This document shows, in pieces, positions 36,445 through 55,200 of a stretch of DNA of 64,000 nt. Source of the stretch: Trochalopteron elliotii (taxonomy: Eukaryota > Chordata > Aves > Passeriformes > Leiothrichidae); assembly GCA_024734555.1 (NCBI GenBank), contig JANPWX010000054.1, positions 10,557,335-10,621,334 of the forward strand. Direction: 5' to 3'. The position numbers and the translations under genes were made by a program. Under the pieces are notes generated by a model. That model saw only the letters and a list, made by a program, of their open reading frames with translations, was not told the origin of the DNA and ran no database searches. Numbering within the stretch: position 1 is the first letter of the stretch; every line of letters begins with the position of its first letter.

Positions 36445-38543
36445 TGTGGAGCCAGCTGGGAGCAGAAATCCCTGAAGTGTCCAGGTGGACCCAGCCCAGC
36501 ATTTTAACACCTTCCATTGCCCTCACCTGAACTCAGCAGGGTCTGCTTGCACTCTTTGAAGAAAACCAAAGGACAAGAGCTGAGCTAATGCAAAGAGATG
36601 GGTCTTTATTTGTACTGTAGAGCCCCAGGAGGGTCTTCAAACCTTTTTTCTTGCCGTGAGTTCTTCTCACAGTTGGGACATGCAGGGAATCTTGTTGCTT
36701 TTCCCCATGCGATCTATTATTGCTCTAATTGCTCATTGCTTGGCATGAGTGCAAGAAACTTAATGACAATGCCCTTTTACTCTTTTAAAGATTATACAGG
36801 TTCAAATGCCAGACACAGGGTGCTGATATAAAAGCACAGAAATAGCCCTCCACATAAAATCTGTGAGAAATAGTGGAGCTCAGAAGGCTTTGCACACATA
36901 AACAGTGGTGATTCCCCATAAACACTCTGCTGTGGACTTACAGCCCTCTTTGCAGCACGGTTGTGTGGGGATAGTTGCAGGACTGGTGGCAGGATGGTGT
37001 GCTCTCTGGGACCCCTACCCCCAAAAACTGGCAGGTGGGCCCCTGAGATGGGCTTGAAACACAGGGAAGGGGAGCCTATGTGATCCCAGAGAAAACTGCC
37101 TGGCAGCAACCTTTGCCTGTCAGCAAGCATTGCCTGCCTGTAACTGCAAGGTCTCATGGAGAGCCTTCTCCCCAGCCACACATCAGGCAGCCACACCAAG
37201 TGAATGCTTCATTGTCCATCTTTCCATACATGTTTCTGCATCCATGCAACAGAACTGTGAAATGTCTTTACACTTCTGCTCTCAGCAGACCCTCCAATTC
37301 CTGGATGTTTGCACAGCACTGTACAGCATCACTACAGTGGCCCCAGCCAGCTTTCATCACAGGCATGATGGTAGCAGCTGAATCTGAGGGAAGCATTTCC
37401 TTTGTTCTTCCACCTCAGCCCACAGCCCATCTTTGCTGCACAGCTGTACAAGATGCCATGATCCCAGCTGGTCAAGAATGTCACTGTGCCTACGTCTGCT
37501 AATTTTATGCACCAGCCAGGATGGCTGCTCCACAAAGTACATGACTCTCCACAACAGGAGATGGAGACAATGGATCTTGACAGGCCACCTGTGTGGCTGA
37601 GGCTTGAGCAGCCCTCATGAACCAACTATGCTCCCCACAGTGCCTGCCTGGGCACCAGGCAGCAACAGTGGAGAGACATCCAGGGAAAACATTTGGACTT
37701 TAGCAGGGAGGGACGTTTCATCTCTTTAGAAGCTGAACTCTGTTCATGCCCAAATCACATCATCACTGGATGACTGCCAAATGCTTCCTTTGACTGCATT
37801 ACCTGCTGATAATTGGGTAAAAAGCAGTGAAGTATTTTGGAGCTGTAGGGTAGTACTTTTATTACACTTTAATCCATCAATACTTTACTTACACTGACAG
37901 CAAAATGTCTACATGGACTTGAAGAATAATTCTACATGAAACAACCCCAGAATTGCTGTAGATCCACCAAGGAGTACCTGTGCTGAGAATGGTTTCAGGT
38001 AACTGCCCTTTCCTAGTTCCTATACAGACACCAAACAGCTATGTTTGATTATGTAGGGATGAGAGGCACTTCAAATGAGCCTGAAATTCATGGAAATTGA
38101 ATGCTTTGTTTGAAAGAAGTTGTTATGGAAAGTGGAAATCAGCCTAGCTGAAATGAAACAAGCAGGTCTCTCTTCCTCAGAAATCTTTTCCTCACCCATT
38201 TGATAGTCCTAATGCATTACAGTGACCCAGCTGTAAGCACCAGTTTAGATAGCACCCAAGACCACCACAGACAGGAAAGACATGCAGAGGATGAAGGCAA
38301 GTGAAGAAAATATCTCTGTGGGCCACTAGTCTGATCAATGAGCGTCATGGGAACAAGGGAACTTTGTTGACAAGGTGGCAAGGTCATGAGCACTGGTAGC
38401 TGGCAGCTACCTCCTGTGACAGTGCAAACTCTCATGAACTTCCCTTTCATTAGGTGAAAGTCCATGAATCTATAAAAACTTCATGAACTGCCCTGACACC
38501 ATCTAAGCTGATGCATGAATTTGGCTAGCAGATCAGCAACTAG
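36445..38543. other. Proximal half of the ZP4-P450 divergent intergenic interval
   Basis: Apart from the ZP4 promoter motifs, I see no exon or recognised repeat. The 140-codon open frame at 37080-37502 (+) has no signal peptide, splice context or family resemblance. Confidence 0.45.
36453..36529. promoter_or_regulatory. Three E-boxes upstream of ZP4
   Basis: CANNTG motifs occur at 36453-36458 (CAGCTG), 36482-36487 (CAGGTG) and 36524-36529 (CACCTG), all within about 125 bases of the ZP4 ATG. The oocyte factor FIGLA controls ZP genes in other vertebrates through such a box. E-boxes are common, so this is suggestive only. Confidence 0.4.
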
Positions 38544-38551
38544 CCAAAAAT

Positions 38552-39276
38552 TGTTGGCAATTCAGTTTTTCCATGAAAGTATTGAATATGCCTCTCTAAG
38601 AAGTAAAATGAGATTTAAAAAGAACAACTAGAAAATTATTGCACCTATCCAAGAGAATAATTGCACCTATCCAAGAGAATAAGGATGACTTAGAACTCCC
38701 TTCTGTAGGAAAGGTACAAAAACTTTTGCAAGGGATGGAGACCTTCACTAGCTCCTCTGAGTGAAAGGGAAACTCACATTAACACACTGCTGTACAGCAA
38801 ACACAGCAAGCCCCAATGAAGTGATGCCTTCAGTTTTAGCTTTCATGTTTTTCAGATTCTGTGCTGCCTAGGGGTGTAGTTCTGAGTCTCATATTAAGTG
38901 TTAGTAAGCTCTTTTCACAGAGTACATAGACAAAACAAATCCTTTTCCAGATGGAGACTGAGGACAACTGTTACAAGTTTTCAGGCCCAAAAGCATAAAC
39001 AATAGTGGATTGAAGAGGGAAAGCAAGAAGGATGGGACTTCATAATCTGAAGCTGTAATTGGACAATGAAACCTAATATACAAATGGACCAAAACTTATA
39101 AAAGTGTGAGACCTCATGACCAGTTTTCCATTTTGTGAGCATTTTTGGGTCCACCTTGAGTGTAGCCCTGGATAGACTCCTGTACTGCCCAAGGTGTATC
39201 CTTAAAGGTCTTTTAATAAATACGTACTTTTATTTTCTTAGCCCTGTCTAGTCTCTGTTTCAGGTCAGCCAAGGCA
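38552..39276 (+). mobile_element. Probable endogenous-retrovirus LTR (solo)
   Basis: The block begins near TGTTGG and ends near AGGCA. It has a TATA box (39097-39102) followed about 115 bases later by AATAAA (39215-39220). The 3' part is similar, from memory, to a dispersed avian LTR. Near-flanking CCAAAA copies (38544 and 39277) could be remnants of a target-site duplication, but they do not abut the TG end exactly. No internal viral gene is present. The boundaries are approximate. Confidence 0.48.
38639..38682 (+). repeat. Tandem duplication, about 22 bp x 2
   Basis: Two adjacent, identical copies of a unit of about 22 bases beginning attgcacctatccaagag lie inside the probable LTR. This is consistent with replication slippage. 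Confidence 0.7.
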
Positions 39277-40246
39277 CCAAAAGCATTCAGTTCACCCAGG
39301 CCTCTTGCTAGTTCCCACCAAGTCCCACATCCCCTATCCTTGCAACACCTTCTGATCAGTTTTGTCTGCAAATGTGTGACAATTCAGGAGAGACTGAGGG
39401 CACATTGCTCAGGATTGTTTCTACCAAACATTGCCACTGCTCTTGGGACCCCACTGGTACACAGGCCCTGAGTAATCTTGGGCAGGAAGCCTCCAGCTGT
39501 TTTTTAAGCCCTTGCAACACACCAGGCATGTCCTGCTGTCTCCCAGAGCACCTAGGGAACTTTCAGGGCACCAATTCCTCATAGTGTAGTCAGACATCAA
39601 CAAAACAAGAACCTGAGCACACCAGCTTCCAGCAGTAGGTTGGATGAGATTTTTTGGTAAGTGCAAGGACTAGTTGCCACGTTGCAATAGCCTATACTTG
39701 GCCTCAGACAAGTGCATCTCTGTCCCAGCTTGGGAAGCCATTTCCCAGAGACTCTCTCAAGTTCTGGATTTCTCTCTTCTCTGTCTGTTTTTCTCTTTTT
39801 CTCCCCTAGGAGACCTTGAAGAGGTCAGACTCTCAAGGCCTCATCCCCTTTCATTACATCTTCATTTTGTCTCACCCAGCATTTCCTTTCTTGTCTATTG
39901 TCATGTCTGGAGACCTTTCTGGCCTTGCTAGGTAGATATTTTATACTTTCCTCTCTGTCTGTCTCCCTAGGCCAGACACCCCTAGGGAGAGATACTGAGA
40001 CTATTGCTGTGCACTGAGGAATACACAGTTGCATATTCTTTGGCAAATCACATGCACTGTGAACTGTACTACTAATGTCAGGAAGATTTCAGGAACAATG
40101 AAGGATGGCTCACACTACTGAGGGTTTCCACAATCAGTATTGAAGAACAGAAAACCCAAATGTCACTGAAGTTCTTGGAAGATGCTCTTGTGACAGTGAA
40201 TCTCTGTGAGTGCCTCAGTAGGAAAGTGTGGCCCTAGCATGATCTC

Positions 40247-40259
40247 TTTAACTATTAAC
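40247..40259 (+). promoter_or_regulatory. HNF1-like site upstream of the P450 gene
   Basis: The sequence tttaactattaac matches the palindromic HNF1 consensus GTTAATNATTAAC at 10 of 12 fixed positions, about 235 bases before the TATA box. HNF1 drives many liver-expressed genes. One motif match is weak evidence. Confidence 0.3.
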
Positions 40260-40481
40260 TCTAGGTGAAACAAAACAAGTTTCATGAGCACATTGCCTAT
40301 TTCCTAATCTCTGTTGGCATATGCAGTTGTTTGAGATAAGGTGTGTCTTCAATGAATAATTAATACCAATAAAAGTCTTAATTTCATAACACAGGGCAAT
40401 CTAACAAATGATTGACTAGTAACACTGACTGACCCAGCCACGTGACCCCAAACCTGCTCTTGAGCTAACACAGACCTTCGG

Positions 40482-40489
40482 TATATAAA
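40482..40489 (+). promoter_or_regulatory. TATA box of the P450 gene
   Basis: TATATAAA sits 56 bases before the ATG, so the start of transcription is expected near 40510-40515 with a 5' UTR of about 25 bases. An E-box CACGTG lies upstream at 40439-40444. Confidence 0.65.
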
Positions 40490-40537
40490 CTCAGATTCTG
40501 ACAGCCAGAGTCACTCCCTTCTGAGCCACAGAAGAAA

Positions 40538-46208
<5,671 letters not shown>

Positions 46209-46551
46209 AAGGCACTGAACCACTCTCCAATGTCCTGAAACTGGCTATTCCTTTACATCTTCTTTACTAAAATCAACAGCAGGAACATTGGCCCACCTAT
46301 CCCATGCCTTCAGGAATGCAGTCTAAACACAAGTACCTGCACAAAGTAGAGACCTCTGAAGCCTCCCAGAACTCCACCACACCACAGGAGGCCCTGGGTG
46401 ACATTGCAGCCTTTTGCACTGATGCTCTGTCACAGGATCATTGAGCACAGTGGCTGTATCAAACAGCTGGTGGCTGCTCCTGCAGCACATGTCTCACCAA
46501 GACCATGCTTTACAGCTGGATAGTGCTGCATGTGTGTACATTGATGATCCA

Positions 46552-46557
46552 ATTAAA
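46552..46557 (+). terminator. Probable polyadenylation signal of the P450 gene (ATTAAA)
   Basis: ATTAAA, followed by an A-run, lies about 345 bases after the stop codon. It is the first good hexamer downstream, which implies a 3' UTR of about 360 bases. Confidence 0.6.
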
Positions 46558-46579
46558 AAAAATCTATGAAGATTTGAGC

Positions 46580-49485
46580 TGTTATTTCATTTGGGTTGGG
46601 GCAGTGCCCACATCTGCTGCACTGTAGAGTAGGTGTGCAGAGCCTGTGGCCAGCACCCTGTGGGAAAGGCTGTCCCTACTGGGCAGGGATCCTGCCTTTG
46701 TCATTGACCGTGCTCACTGCTGCTGCCTGCAAGGAGCTCCAGAGCAGTCACAGCACACAACCAGTCAGGGAGGCTCATGGTGCTGGAGGGGAAGGGTGTT
46801 CTGCAGCCTGTTTGCCAAATGAAAAGAATGCATTTATGCTTTTTGCAGGCTGTTGCAAGGAGATCACTTATCTGAGCATTAGAGACAGCTACCAACTCTC
46901 TGGCAGCTCTTTTCTACCATCAGTATCACTGCAGGGATATAGATGCTCTTTATTAAAATTAATTAATTTAGAAAAAAAGTAGTGTCTTTCATTTCTGCCC
47001 CTAGCTACAATTTGGTGCCCTTCTTTCAGTAAGAGGCCAGATGGTTTTCACAAAAATATTCCACCACAGATTACTTTCTTCTGGGCTTCTTTGTTCCTGT
47101 GGCCTTTGGTTGTGTTTGGATGTTCAGTCTGTTGTGTTTATCTTGATCTTCATTTACATAGATACTTGTTGTCCCCTGCATCATGGTTATAGAAAAGTCC
47201 TAGTGGCAAAATATAATTTCTGTGATTGGTTGTCACAAGGCACTCAGAAACCATGTGAGTACTGCAGAGAAAACAGTGTCCAAGGATTGCCACCTCCCTT
47301 TGGAAATGTTTAGCATTATTTTGATGGAAATACCATATTTGCCCACATCTCAGGTCCATCCTTCCTTGTCTCTCCATTTTTTATCATGAAGGCTGCAGCT
47401 TTAATGCTTGTGTATTCTAAAACAATGGCAAACCATTGCTGACTGCTCACCTTGCATTAAATTGGGATTGCATCAAATGGACAGACGTGCAAGCAGAAAC
47501 AGCAATCATGAGAGCCAGGCACAAGGGAGGAGATTACCTTGAGGTTTCCATTAGTCTAAGGCTACCCTTAGAGCCAGTCCTGCAACTCAGCAGCATGTAT
47601 GCTTTATTGAGTACAAGTTTAAAAATGGCTTACATCTGACGGTCTCGGAGGGGATGATTCATATCCACGTCCTTCCTGCCCACTGGGATGCTGATTCATC
47701 TGAGGCAATGAACAAAGCATCTATCAACAATTCAATAACAACTGCATGAGAAGCACAGGGCAGTGAGAAAATGTTCTCTTACTAAACACCTCCAGAACAC
47801 AGGACATGCTCAGGGGATAAATAACCACACAGGGGATAATATTTGGGATAATATTCAACATATCTTAAGCTGGATGCAAAAATGCTCCTTCATTTGGAAC
47901 AATGACAGGGTCCTCTTGACACCTGCCCATGAGAATGACCTTGCAGAGGTCTGCTTCATAATCCAGGGCACCAACCTCCTCTTTGCTCCAGCTGCCCCAA
48001 GACTGGACAATACCTCCAGGACAGAAAGGCTGGGGGCAGATGCTAAAATCCAAGCAGGTATCTGAAACCATCTCTTGCACTGCAAGGAAAGGCAGAGCTA
48101 ATGGTGGAGTGAGCTTAATTGATCTGGTTGGGGCAGAGAACGGGAGGATCACCCCCAGGAAGCTTTTCAACCAATAGATTGATGGTCCACTGGCCTCAGC
48201 TCTCCTGCTTTTTGACCTCCCCCCACTACTCCCATCCAAAGACCCAACTCCCACTCATCATTTCATGCTTCCTCATGAAAAATCCCTGCTTGCAGTAACT
48301 GCCTGCCCAGTTCAGGGTTTGTGCTCCTTTTAGGATAAGCTTCTCTTCCTGCTAATACACGCAGGACCTGCAAAGAGGAAGAATTGATGGCATTTCTCTT
48401 GGGCTGACTCAGACAAACTGACTGGGTGCCAGCAGATCCAGGCTCTGGCATACACCTGGGAAGCTGAGCTGAAGCCCTGAAGGGCACTGGAGCCTCCATC
48501 ACTTGTCTACCAGCTGCATGACAAATAAGGCAGCTTCTGGCTCTAAGAATGCACTTAAAATGAGGCACAGAGGGGAATTCTGCTTCTGTTTTCTAAGGCT
48601 ACCATCTCGTCTGCCAGAGCATTTGGTGGAAATGCCAGGACAAAGTGGAAAATTTCTACTGGCTTGATGCTGAGACCAATGAACCTGTCTGGTCTGAGGC
48701 ATTGTTCTTTGTCTGAGGTAAGTTGTACCACTGGGTCATACTGTGCCATGGTACTATGGTGCAGGAGGCTACATGGGGATGCTTATTCCTTATTTCATCT
48801 CCACTGCTGCTTTGCCTTTGGGAACAGCTGGAAGGAAATTCAGATACCACGAAGGTTTGGGGAGCTGTGACACACACCACAGGAGCTGTTCTGGGTGGTG
48901 GGACATAAATGAATTAGGTGTGTGTTGGGGAAAGAACACAGATGTGGTCCTTAGCAAGCAGGGTAGACATCAAGTAGCGGACAGAAAGAGGAAGAAAAGC
49001 ATTTTAGGTGCTGCCTTAGCAGCATTTTGCTGACACGGAATGTGGACTAAAATTTTGCAGTAAGGAACATCTGCCTCATCCTGCTGTCCCTCACACAGGA
49101 GTTTCATGTCTCTGGGTCTTTGGGACCTGCTGCTGAAGGCCATAGCCTGTAGTGTAGCAAATGAGCTAGTCCTTTGAAAAATACTTACCGACTAATTCCC
49201 AGATCCCTGATAGTTATCACTGCAGACCTGCATCTCAGCCCCCTGAAGTGTGAGCAACACATGGAACAATGTAGCCCTTTGGCTGGCCAACTTGTTTCTC
49301 TGCCCCACTTTTTAAATGCTCCCTTGATTGCAATAGCCAATACAAACCTAAAGGCCCATAGGAAAGTTCCTGCCCGGTATTAGCAGTAGACACGACTGGC
49401 AGAACAAGGAATGTAGTAAGAAATTTCCTCCCCTTGAGGAAGATGGAAATGCATGCATACAACAGAATGTGCAGCTGAATCCACA
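46580..49485. other. Convergent intergenic interval between the P450 and TLL2
   Basis: About 2.9 kb separate the two 3' ends. I see no exon, RNA gene or recognised repeat. Open frames are short and random-looking. Confidence 0.45.
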
Positions 49486-49488
49486 GTC

Positions 49489-49494
49489 TTTAAT
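49489..49494 (-). terminator. TLL2: Probable TLL2 polyadenylation signal (ATTAAA)
   Basis: The minus strand reads ATTAAA in ACTGTGGATTCAGC-proximal context, about 2.7 kb after the TLL2 stop. Earlier hexamers may also be used, so this is one candidate for the distal end. Confidence 0.35.
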
Positions 49495-52162
49495 GAATGC
49501 AAAGATTTGTTCTGGGCACAGGTACATTTCTGATTGTCCCCACACCCTCCTCTTCTCCCCCTCTAAAAATTATTTTAGTTAGTGAAATGTAAAACCACAC
49601 AAAGATCAGAATACATATTCACACATCAGAGCGTTTGACATTTTTTTCCTTAAGAAAATTTCACTCATTTAGAATTATTGACTGTTAAGTCCAGTCGGTA
49701 CAGCAGAAATATTCTACATAGATCATTGGTTGGAATGCACAGTACAACATTTGTGAACACACTGTCACAAAAGACACTTGGATGAGCACTAACAAGTGTA
49801 GTATGTCTGTCAAACCACATTGCAAGCATCTGCATCAAACCAGTCTGGGGTGGATGGAAAATTACCAGAACGTGGAATAAAGACGTTCAAGTACATGGGA
49901 ACCTGTTACAGTAACTTTTCTCTAGAGTCATTGCTGCCACTAAAATGCCCAGAATCTTGAATTGATGCTTGTCAGCTGAAACTTTGCTTCTGTTTCACAG
50001 GTATTGATGTCACATTTTTATTTCCAGACCTGAGTCACTAATTTTGCTTGAACTGGAGCAAAGAACAGGACAAACACACACCCCATCTAGCAGAGCTCAC
50101 TTTCCTAGACCTGCATGGTCAAACAGCTTCAGATCAGAGGTCTTGCCTGTAAAAAGGCCACAAAATTTGAAAAAAAAAAAAAAAACAAAAAAAACAAAGC
50201 AGAGCTAAAATAAAACCAATCAAAAAACCAAAACAGAGATAACATGATTTTATACAGCCTGCAATAAAGCTATAGTCAATGGTACAGTATTGTTCACATT
50301 ACACTTATTAAGGCTTTGACTACTGGTCTTCTACATGCACATTTTATATACATATAATCCTCTGTGTGTGTGTGTATAAATTACTTTACTTTTCTTGTTC
50401 TAAGCAAGAAAATATTTTCATGCATTTGCTTTTCCTAGTATTCACAATACTTGGACCATATTCTATTCAAGGATTTCTGGAGAGGGCGGGGTCTGTTTAT
50501 TATCCATCTGAAAATGCCCTCATCTCCAGGAATGTTGTTTGTGCTGGACAGTGGCACTGGCCCCACACTTCTCCACAGTCACACGCAAGAGAGGAGGTGC
50601 CACTCCAAAGCCTGACAGCACAATGGTTATGTAAACATAGTAATCCTTGGATTATAAATACTTTATTAAAGCTAACATACCTCAGCTTTTAGCTCATAAT
50701 TGCCCATGAGTGCCTTAATGAAACATTCAGAATAAAGGGGTTTTTTTTCCTCCCATGTCAACTGCTCAGTTACAGTGGTTCCCCCAAAACACACTTTTCC
50801 TTATTTTTTTCTGAAAAAAGCACCAAGCTACCTGCTCTTCAAGCCTGCGGCTGGGTAGCTTTCATGAGCAAACAAGGACATGTTTGAGCCTCATAGCTCC
50901 AAGTGCTCTAAGTCAAAGTCACCATCTCACTTGCAACCTTGCCATGAAGTTAAGAGAGTGGGCCATGCACCAGTGACAAACAGGGAGAAAGCAGAAACCA
51001 GAACTCTTCCATTCCTAGCCCCATGCCTGCAGCTTGCACACGTTTGACAGGTCCCCAGAGACCACCAAAGCTGACCCGTAGCATGGCCTGTGTCCCTCTG
51101 CCTCAGGGACACCCTGACTCCCCCTGCCCCAGCAGTTCCTTCAGTGACATGTTCTGAAGTCACAGAACATTCCTAGGTTATGGAAGGAAGCCCTGGAGAG
51201 AGCAGCTCAGCTGTAAAAAGGAAGGGCTCACAGGGAAGTGGTAGTAAGGAAGGGAAGCAGCGTAAAGAAGGCTGAGGAAGCAGGCATGGGTGGAGTGAGG
51301 AGAGATTCCTTATTTAAGACAGGGCCTATTTTAAGACTGCTCTTTAAGACTGCCACAGCCTTCTGAGCTGCCTTGCACAGTGGTGTAACTGGAGCATGCT
51401 GTCAGCACTCCTGTTCCTAAGCTTTGCCACCATCACACAGTAATGCCTTGCATCCCACCACAGCATTTCAGTGTCAGCCACCACCCTTCCCCTGGGCACT
51501 GCATTGAAGTACTTCCATTCAACATATACCATGACAATTATTACAAAACAAGCACTGGGTTCTTCTCATTCCCCGGAATCCATGTAGCTAGCAGCCCTAA
51601 AGAGACTGTCCCTGTCCTCTGCCTTGCTCTCCACTCAATAGTAAGCAAGACAATAACAGAGAGGACAGAAAGAGTGATGCAGGCACAGCCATCTGGTTGT
51701 TCTCTTATTGCACACAGTAGTTGGGGCAGGCAGGGGAGAGCGGGTGGCTCACAAAGTCCTTTGAAAATATCCTACTGGTTGTCTGTCCAAAACACCTGCT
51801 CCAGCAAATAACGTTCAGACAGCTCATGTGCATCCTTGGGAAATGTCACCTAGAAACAAGATATGCAAGAGAAAAAGGCTATTCTCAATTCAAGTTCAGT
51901 CTTCATTCAGCCCCATGGCAAGTTGTGAAAATACAATGTTTCTGCCCTGGCAGGTATGATTAAAAGACAATTTTTTGGTGCTGGGTAGGTTAACAAGAAA
52001 GGGTCATGCTAATAATTGCAGAGGCAAATCTTTGAGACTGCATTTAGTTTTAGTTACAGAAAATACTGTACACTGCTTTTGGCCAGGTGCACAGAAGTTT
52101 TAAAAAAAGAGACAAAGATCACAGTTAAATGTCTCAGTCTTCAGATGTGAGGAGCAGTCAAA
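49495..52162 (-). other. TLL2: TLL2 3' untranslated region (inferred extent)
   Basis: The interval has no open frame of note and is AT-rich. It includes a homopolymer tract near 50170-50200 (U-rich in the transcript) and a short (TG)n at about 50362. The extent is inferred from the distal ATTAAA and is not proven. Confidence 0.4.
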
Positions 52163-52297
52163 CTATTTTCTCATGTGCAATGCATCCTGAAATTTGGTAC
52201 TTATATATCGGGCATGAAATCCTTTCTTGTTGATGGTGTCATCTGTATGGAATCGAATCATAATGGAATCCCCTGCAGAGTAGATTTCTTCCAGAGG
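52163..52297 (-). CDS. TLL2: TLL2 terminal coding exon
   Basis: Forty-four codons and TAG (minus strand, 52165-52163) complete CUB5: [11 protein letters not shown], then [13 protein letters not shown], ending FQDALHMRK. It is missed if only long ATG-initiated open frames are considered. Confidence 0.93.
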   Translation of the reverse strand, partial: PLEEIYSAGDSIMIRFHTDDTINKKGFHARYISTKFQDALHMRK

Positions 52298-55200
52298 CTG
52301 CAAAAAAGGAAAGAAGACAGTACACAGTGGTCAAGTATGCAGACTAAATAACTGTCTGCACCATGATACTAGAGTTAAAGCCCACAGTGCAGACAGACTG
52401 GCCAGTAAACATGAAGACTGACTTGAATGCTCAGTATCTCCTGCCCTGATCTGCCTTTCTAAATTTCCTTTGCTCCTCATATTTGAAGACTGATGCCAGT
52501 CCACTCTACAATCCCACTTCTTCCACTTACTTTTTTCACAGGCCTCCCTGAATATTCTTGGTCCCAGTCTTCATGTTTACTCTAATTTGTCACTGTGTTG
52601 TGAGGAGATGAGACAATACAAACTGGAACCTGTTTGGCAGCTAAGGCTCTCCCAGGGTTCAAATATAACTCAGGTACTTATCTTACATGACAATTCTGAT
52701 TATGTTCCACACTGCAATCTGATTATGTTGACCTGCTGCAATCTCCTTGTGCTTCCTTTTCCCACCCATTCTTCATTTGTCAGTGTGCAGGTAGGTAGAT
52801 TACTACCCAGCTGCCCTGAGTTTCTTCACACCAAGCTGCTATGCCTTTATTTTCCAGTCTTCCCAAATTTGTGAGAACTTCTTCCACAGACCTGCTCCCT
52901 GATTTTCTCTCTTTAAATTCAATAAGAAACATCTCCAGTTCACTGCTGAAGGCCTAGAGAAATCAAACACAGACCCTCTGATTTCAAAAATCACACATCA
53001 TTACTCATGCTAGAATCAGCCCTGGTAAGAGGGATGCAGGTGACAGTTTAGGAGACAGCATGCCATCCCAAAGGCAGCAAGCATCACACAGCTCTAAGTC
53101 CCTCCAGCATTCACCCTTGCCAGAACATGGCCACAACATAACTTGGCTCGAGCAGGAAGCAACAGAGGATGCAACTAGCCTTTGGAAGCCATTTCCCACA
53201 TTTACACAACACTTTCATGGCAGGGCTGGGGCACAGCAGTGTGGCAGTCTCAGGCTGCTGTACACAGCCCTGGGCTAAAAAGGACAGTCAGTCTGCAAGA
53301 ATTTTCCAGGCAACACTGTGCATCAGATAAAATGGCTGTGGAAGGGAAAGAAGAAAAACCCAGCCACAAAGCATTCTCAGTACCAGTTTGTGACAGCTGC
53401 CCCTCTCCAAAAATGATATGAGGATACTTCCTTGCCAATCCTCAGCAATCCCTCTGAAATCACCCCTCTCATGGCTTACCCCTGAGCCACAGAAGCGTCC
53501 CAGACGGGGTGCAGTGCTGTCGTAACCATCGTAAACCTCCATGTAGTCGTACCCACAGTCAGCCTCCTCCTCTATCTCGAATATTTGGAATATTAGCTCC
53601 ACCCCATAACCATCTTCAGCTACAATCACCCATTCACAGTTGGCTTGACCTGGGTAGTTGTTGTCCCCAAATTGAGCATGGGAATACAGATCCTTGGCTT
53701 GTACTTCAGCCTTTAAGAGTCCGCCACATTCTGAAGGGAGAAAAAGACACAAAACAGTTTCTCAAAGTCCTTACTCACAACAAAGACTCATCCCACTTTT
53801 GGGTCAGTCGTGAGCAGAGAAGACCTCCAGCTTGAAGTGCAAAAGGGAAGGTAATTAAACACTGCACCAAACTACAAGAAACCAGTGAATTCTACAGTCA
53901 CCATGAATCCAAAGGCCCAGAGAGCTTAGAGGAACTTGTTTTTTTGGTACAGAACACACATGGAAAGAGGTGATCAGTTTAAATTGGCAGGATAGGGTTC
54001 TTGACACATACTCTGGTATATTGTATTGTATTAGAAAGCAATTGCTTTGTTCTTTGCACTTGTCCTGCAGATGAAATTCTGACCCCAAGTATTTTGTAAG
54101 CAGGAAGCGGAAGCACATCAGAAAATTGGGAACCAAAACAATGCTTTTCTGCCCACACAATGCACAAAAGTAGCCCTGTGTTTGTGCAGAACGCGTGCGT
54201 TTTAGCAGAGTTTTCCTGCAGCCAATGCGGAAGTGTCATGTACACAGCCACTTTGAGCATGTTTCATCTATTTACAGTGGCAGGGATTTCAAAGAATGAA
54301 TGTTGACACAACATGCCCCCCTCTGTGCTGCCACAGATAGGAGGATCAAGCCGTCCACAGCACAGCTCTGCTTCCACCATAATCAATCTAACATGGGCCT
54401 GTTCTGAGGGTGGGCCAATACATGGGCTAAATTGCATCACCTCCTTTTCCAACGGTTGATGTGGAACAAAACGGATTATTGCTCAACCAAATACCTCCAA
54501 CTTAAACAAAAGCCTGAACAGGAATGTCCAATACCAAGAGAATTCTGAGCTATTATGGGAGCTGGTATTTATGGTATAGCACTGGTAGTGGTCTGGGAGC
54601 TGAATGTATACCACTTTAACTTAAGGCTAGGGTTAATTAGGAGAAAGGTGTGCCTGTTTTTACCTAATAAAAAATGTAGTGAGACTTGATGACATCTTTT
54701 AGCACTGAGGTATTGGCAGGCAACCAGCTTACCTGTGCTGTGCTTTGCCTGGAAACCTCTCCTTTGCACAGAAGCATCAGAGTAAAACCTGAGGAACATC
54801 TTGTTGGTAGAAGCCACTACAGGGTCTGGTTTCTTGCTGCCACAGAAGCGGCCAAGGACAGGTGACTTGCTGTTGGGCCCATCATACATTTCTAAGTGGT
54901 CATAGGCACATTCTTGGTGCTGCTCAATCTCAAACTCATTGAAGGTCTAGAGCAAGAATAGGGAGAATTAAGACAGCTGTAAATCTGAGTATGTGATTTA
55001 GCATAGGGTGAAATGCCAAGTGACAAACAGATCAAATGGTACATCTGGCCCACTCTCCCCACAAACTAAAACAGAATAATGTGCTTTTAGACAAGAGTGA
55101 TCTCAGGGTGGCAAAGATCAGAATTCTGTATCAGTGTGCAGTGTTGCCTCAGCCTTGCTGCCTCACATGGGTGCATGACAACAGTTATCAACAGCAAGCC

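Noticed and set aside
37080..37502. 140-codon open frame in the ZP4-P450 interval
   Set aside because: It is Cys/His/Pro-rich but has no ordered motif. I regard it as chance.
40340..40390. AT-rich palindromic stretch (aataattaat) before the P450 TATA box as a second HNF1 site
   Set aside because: The match to the consensus is too loose to separate from ordinary AT-rich sequence.
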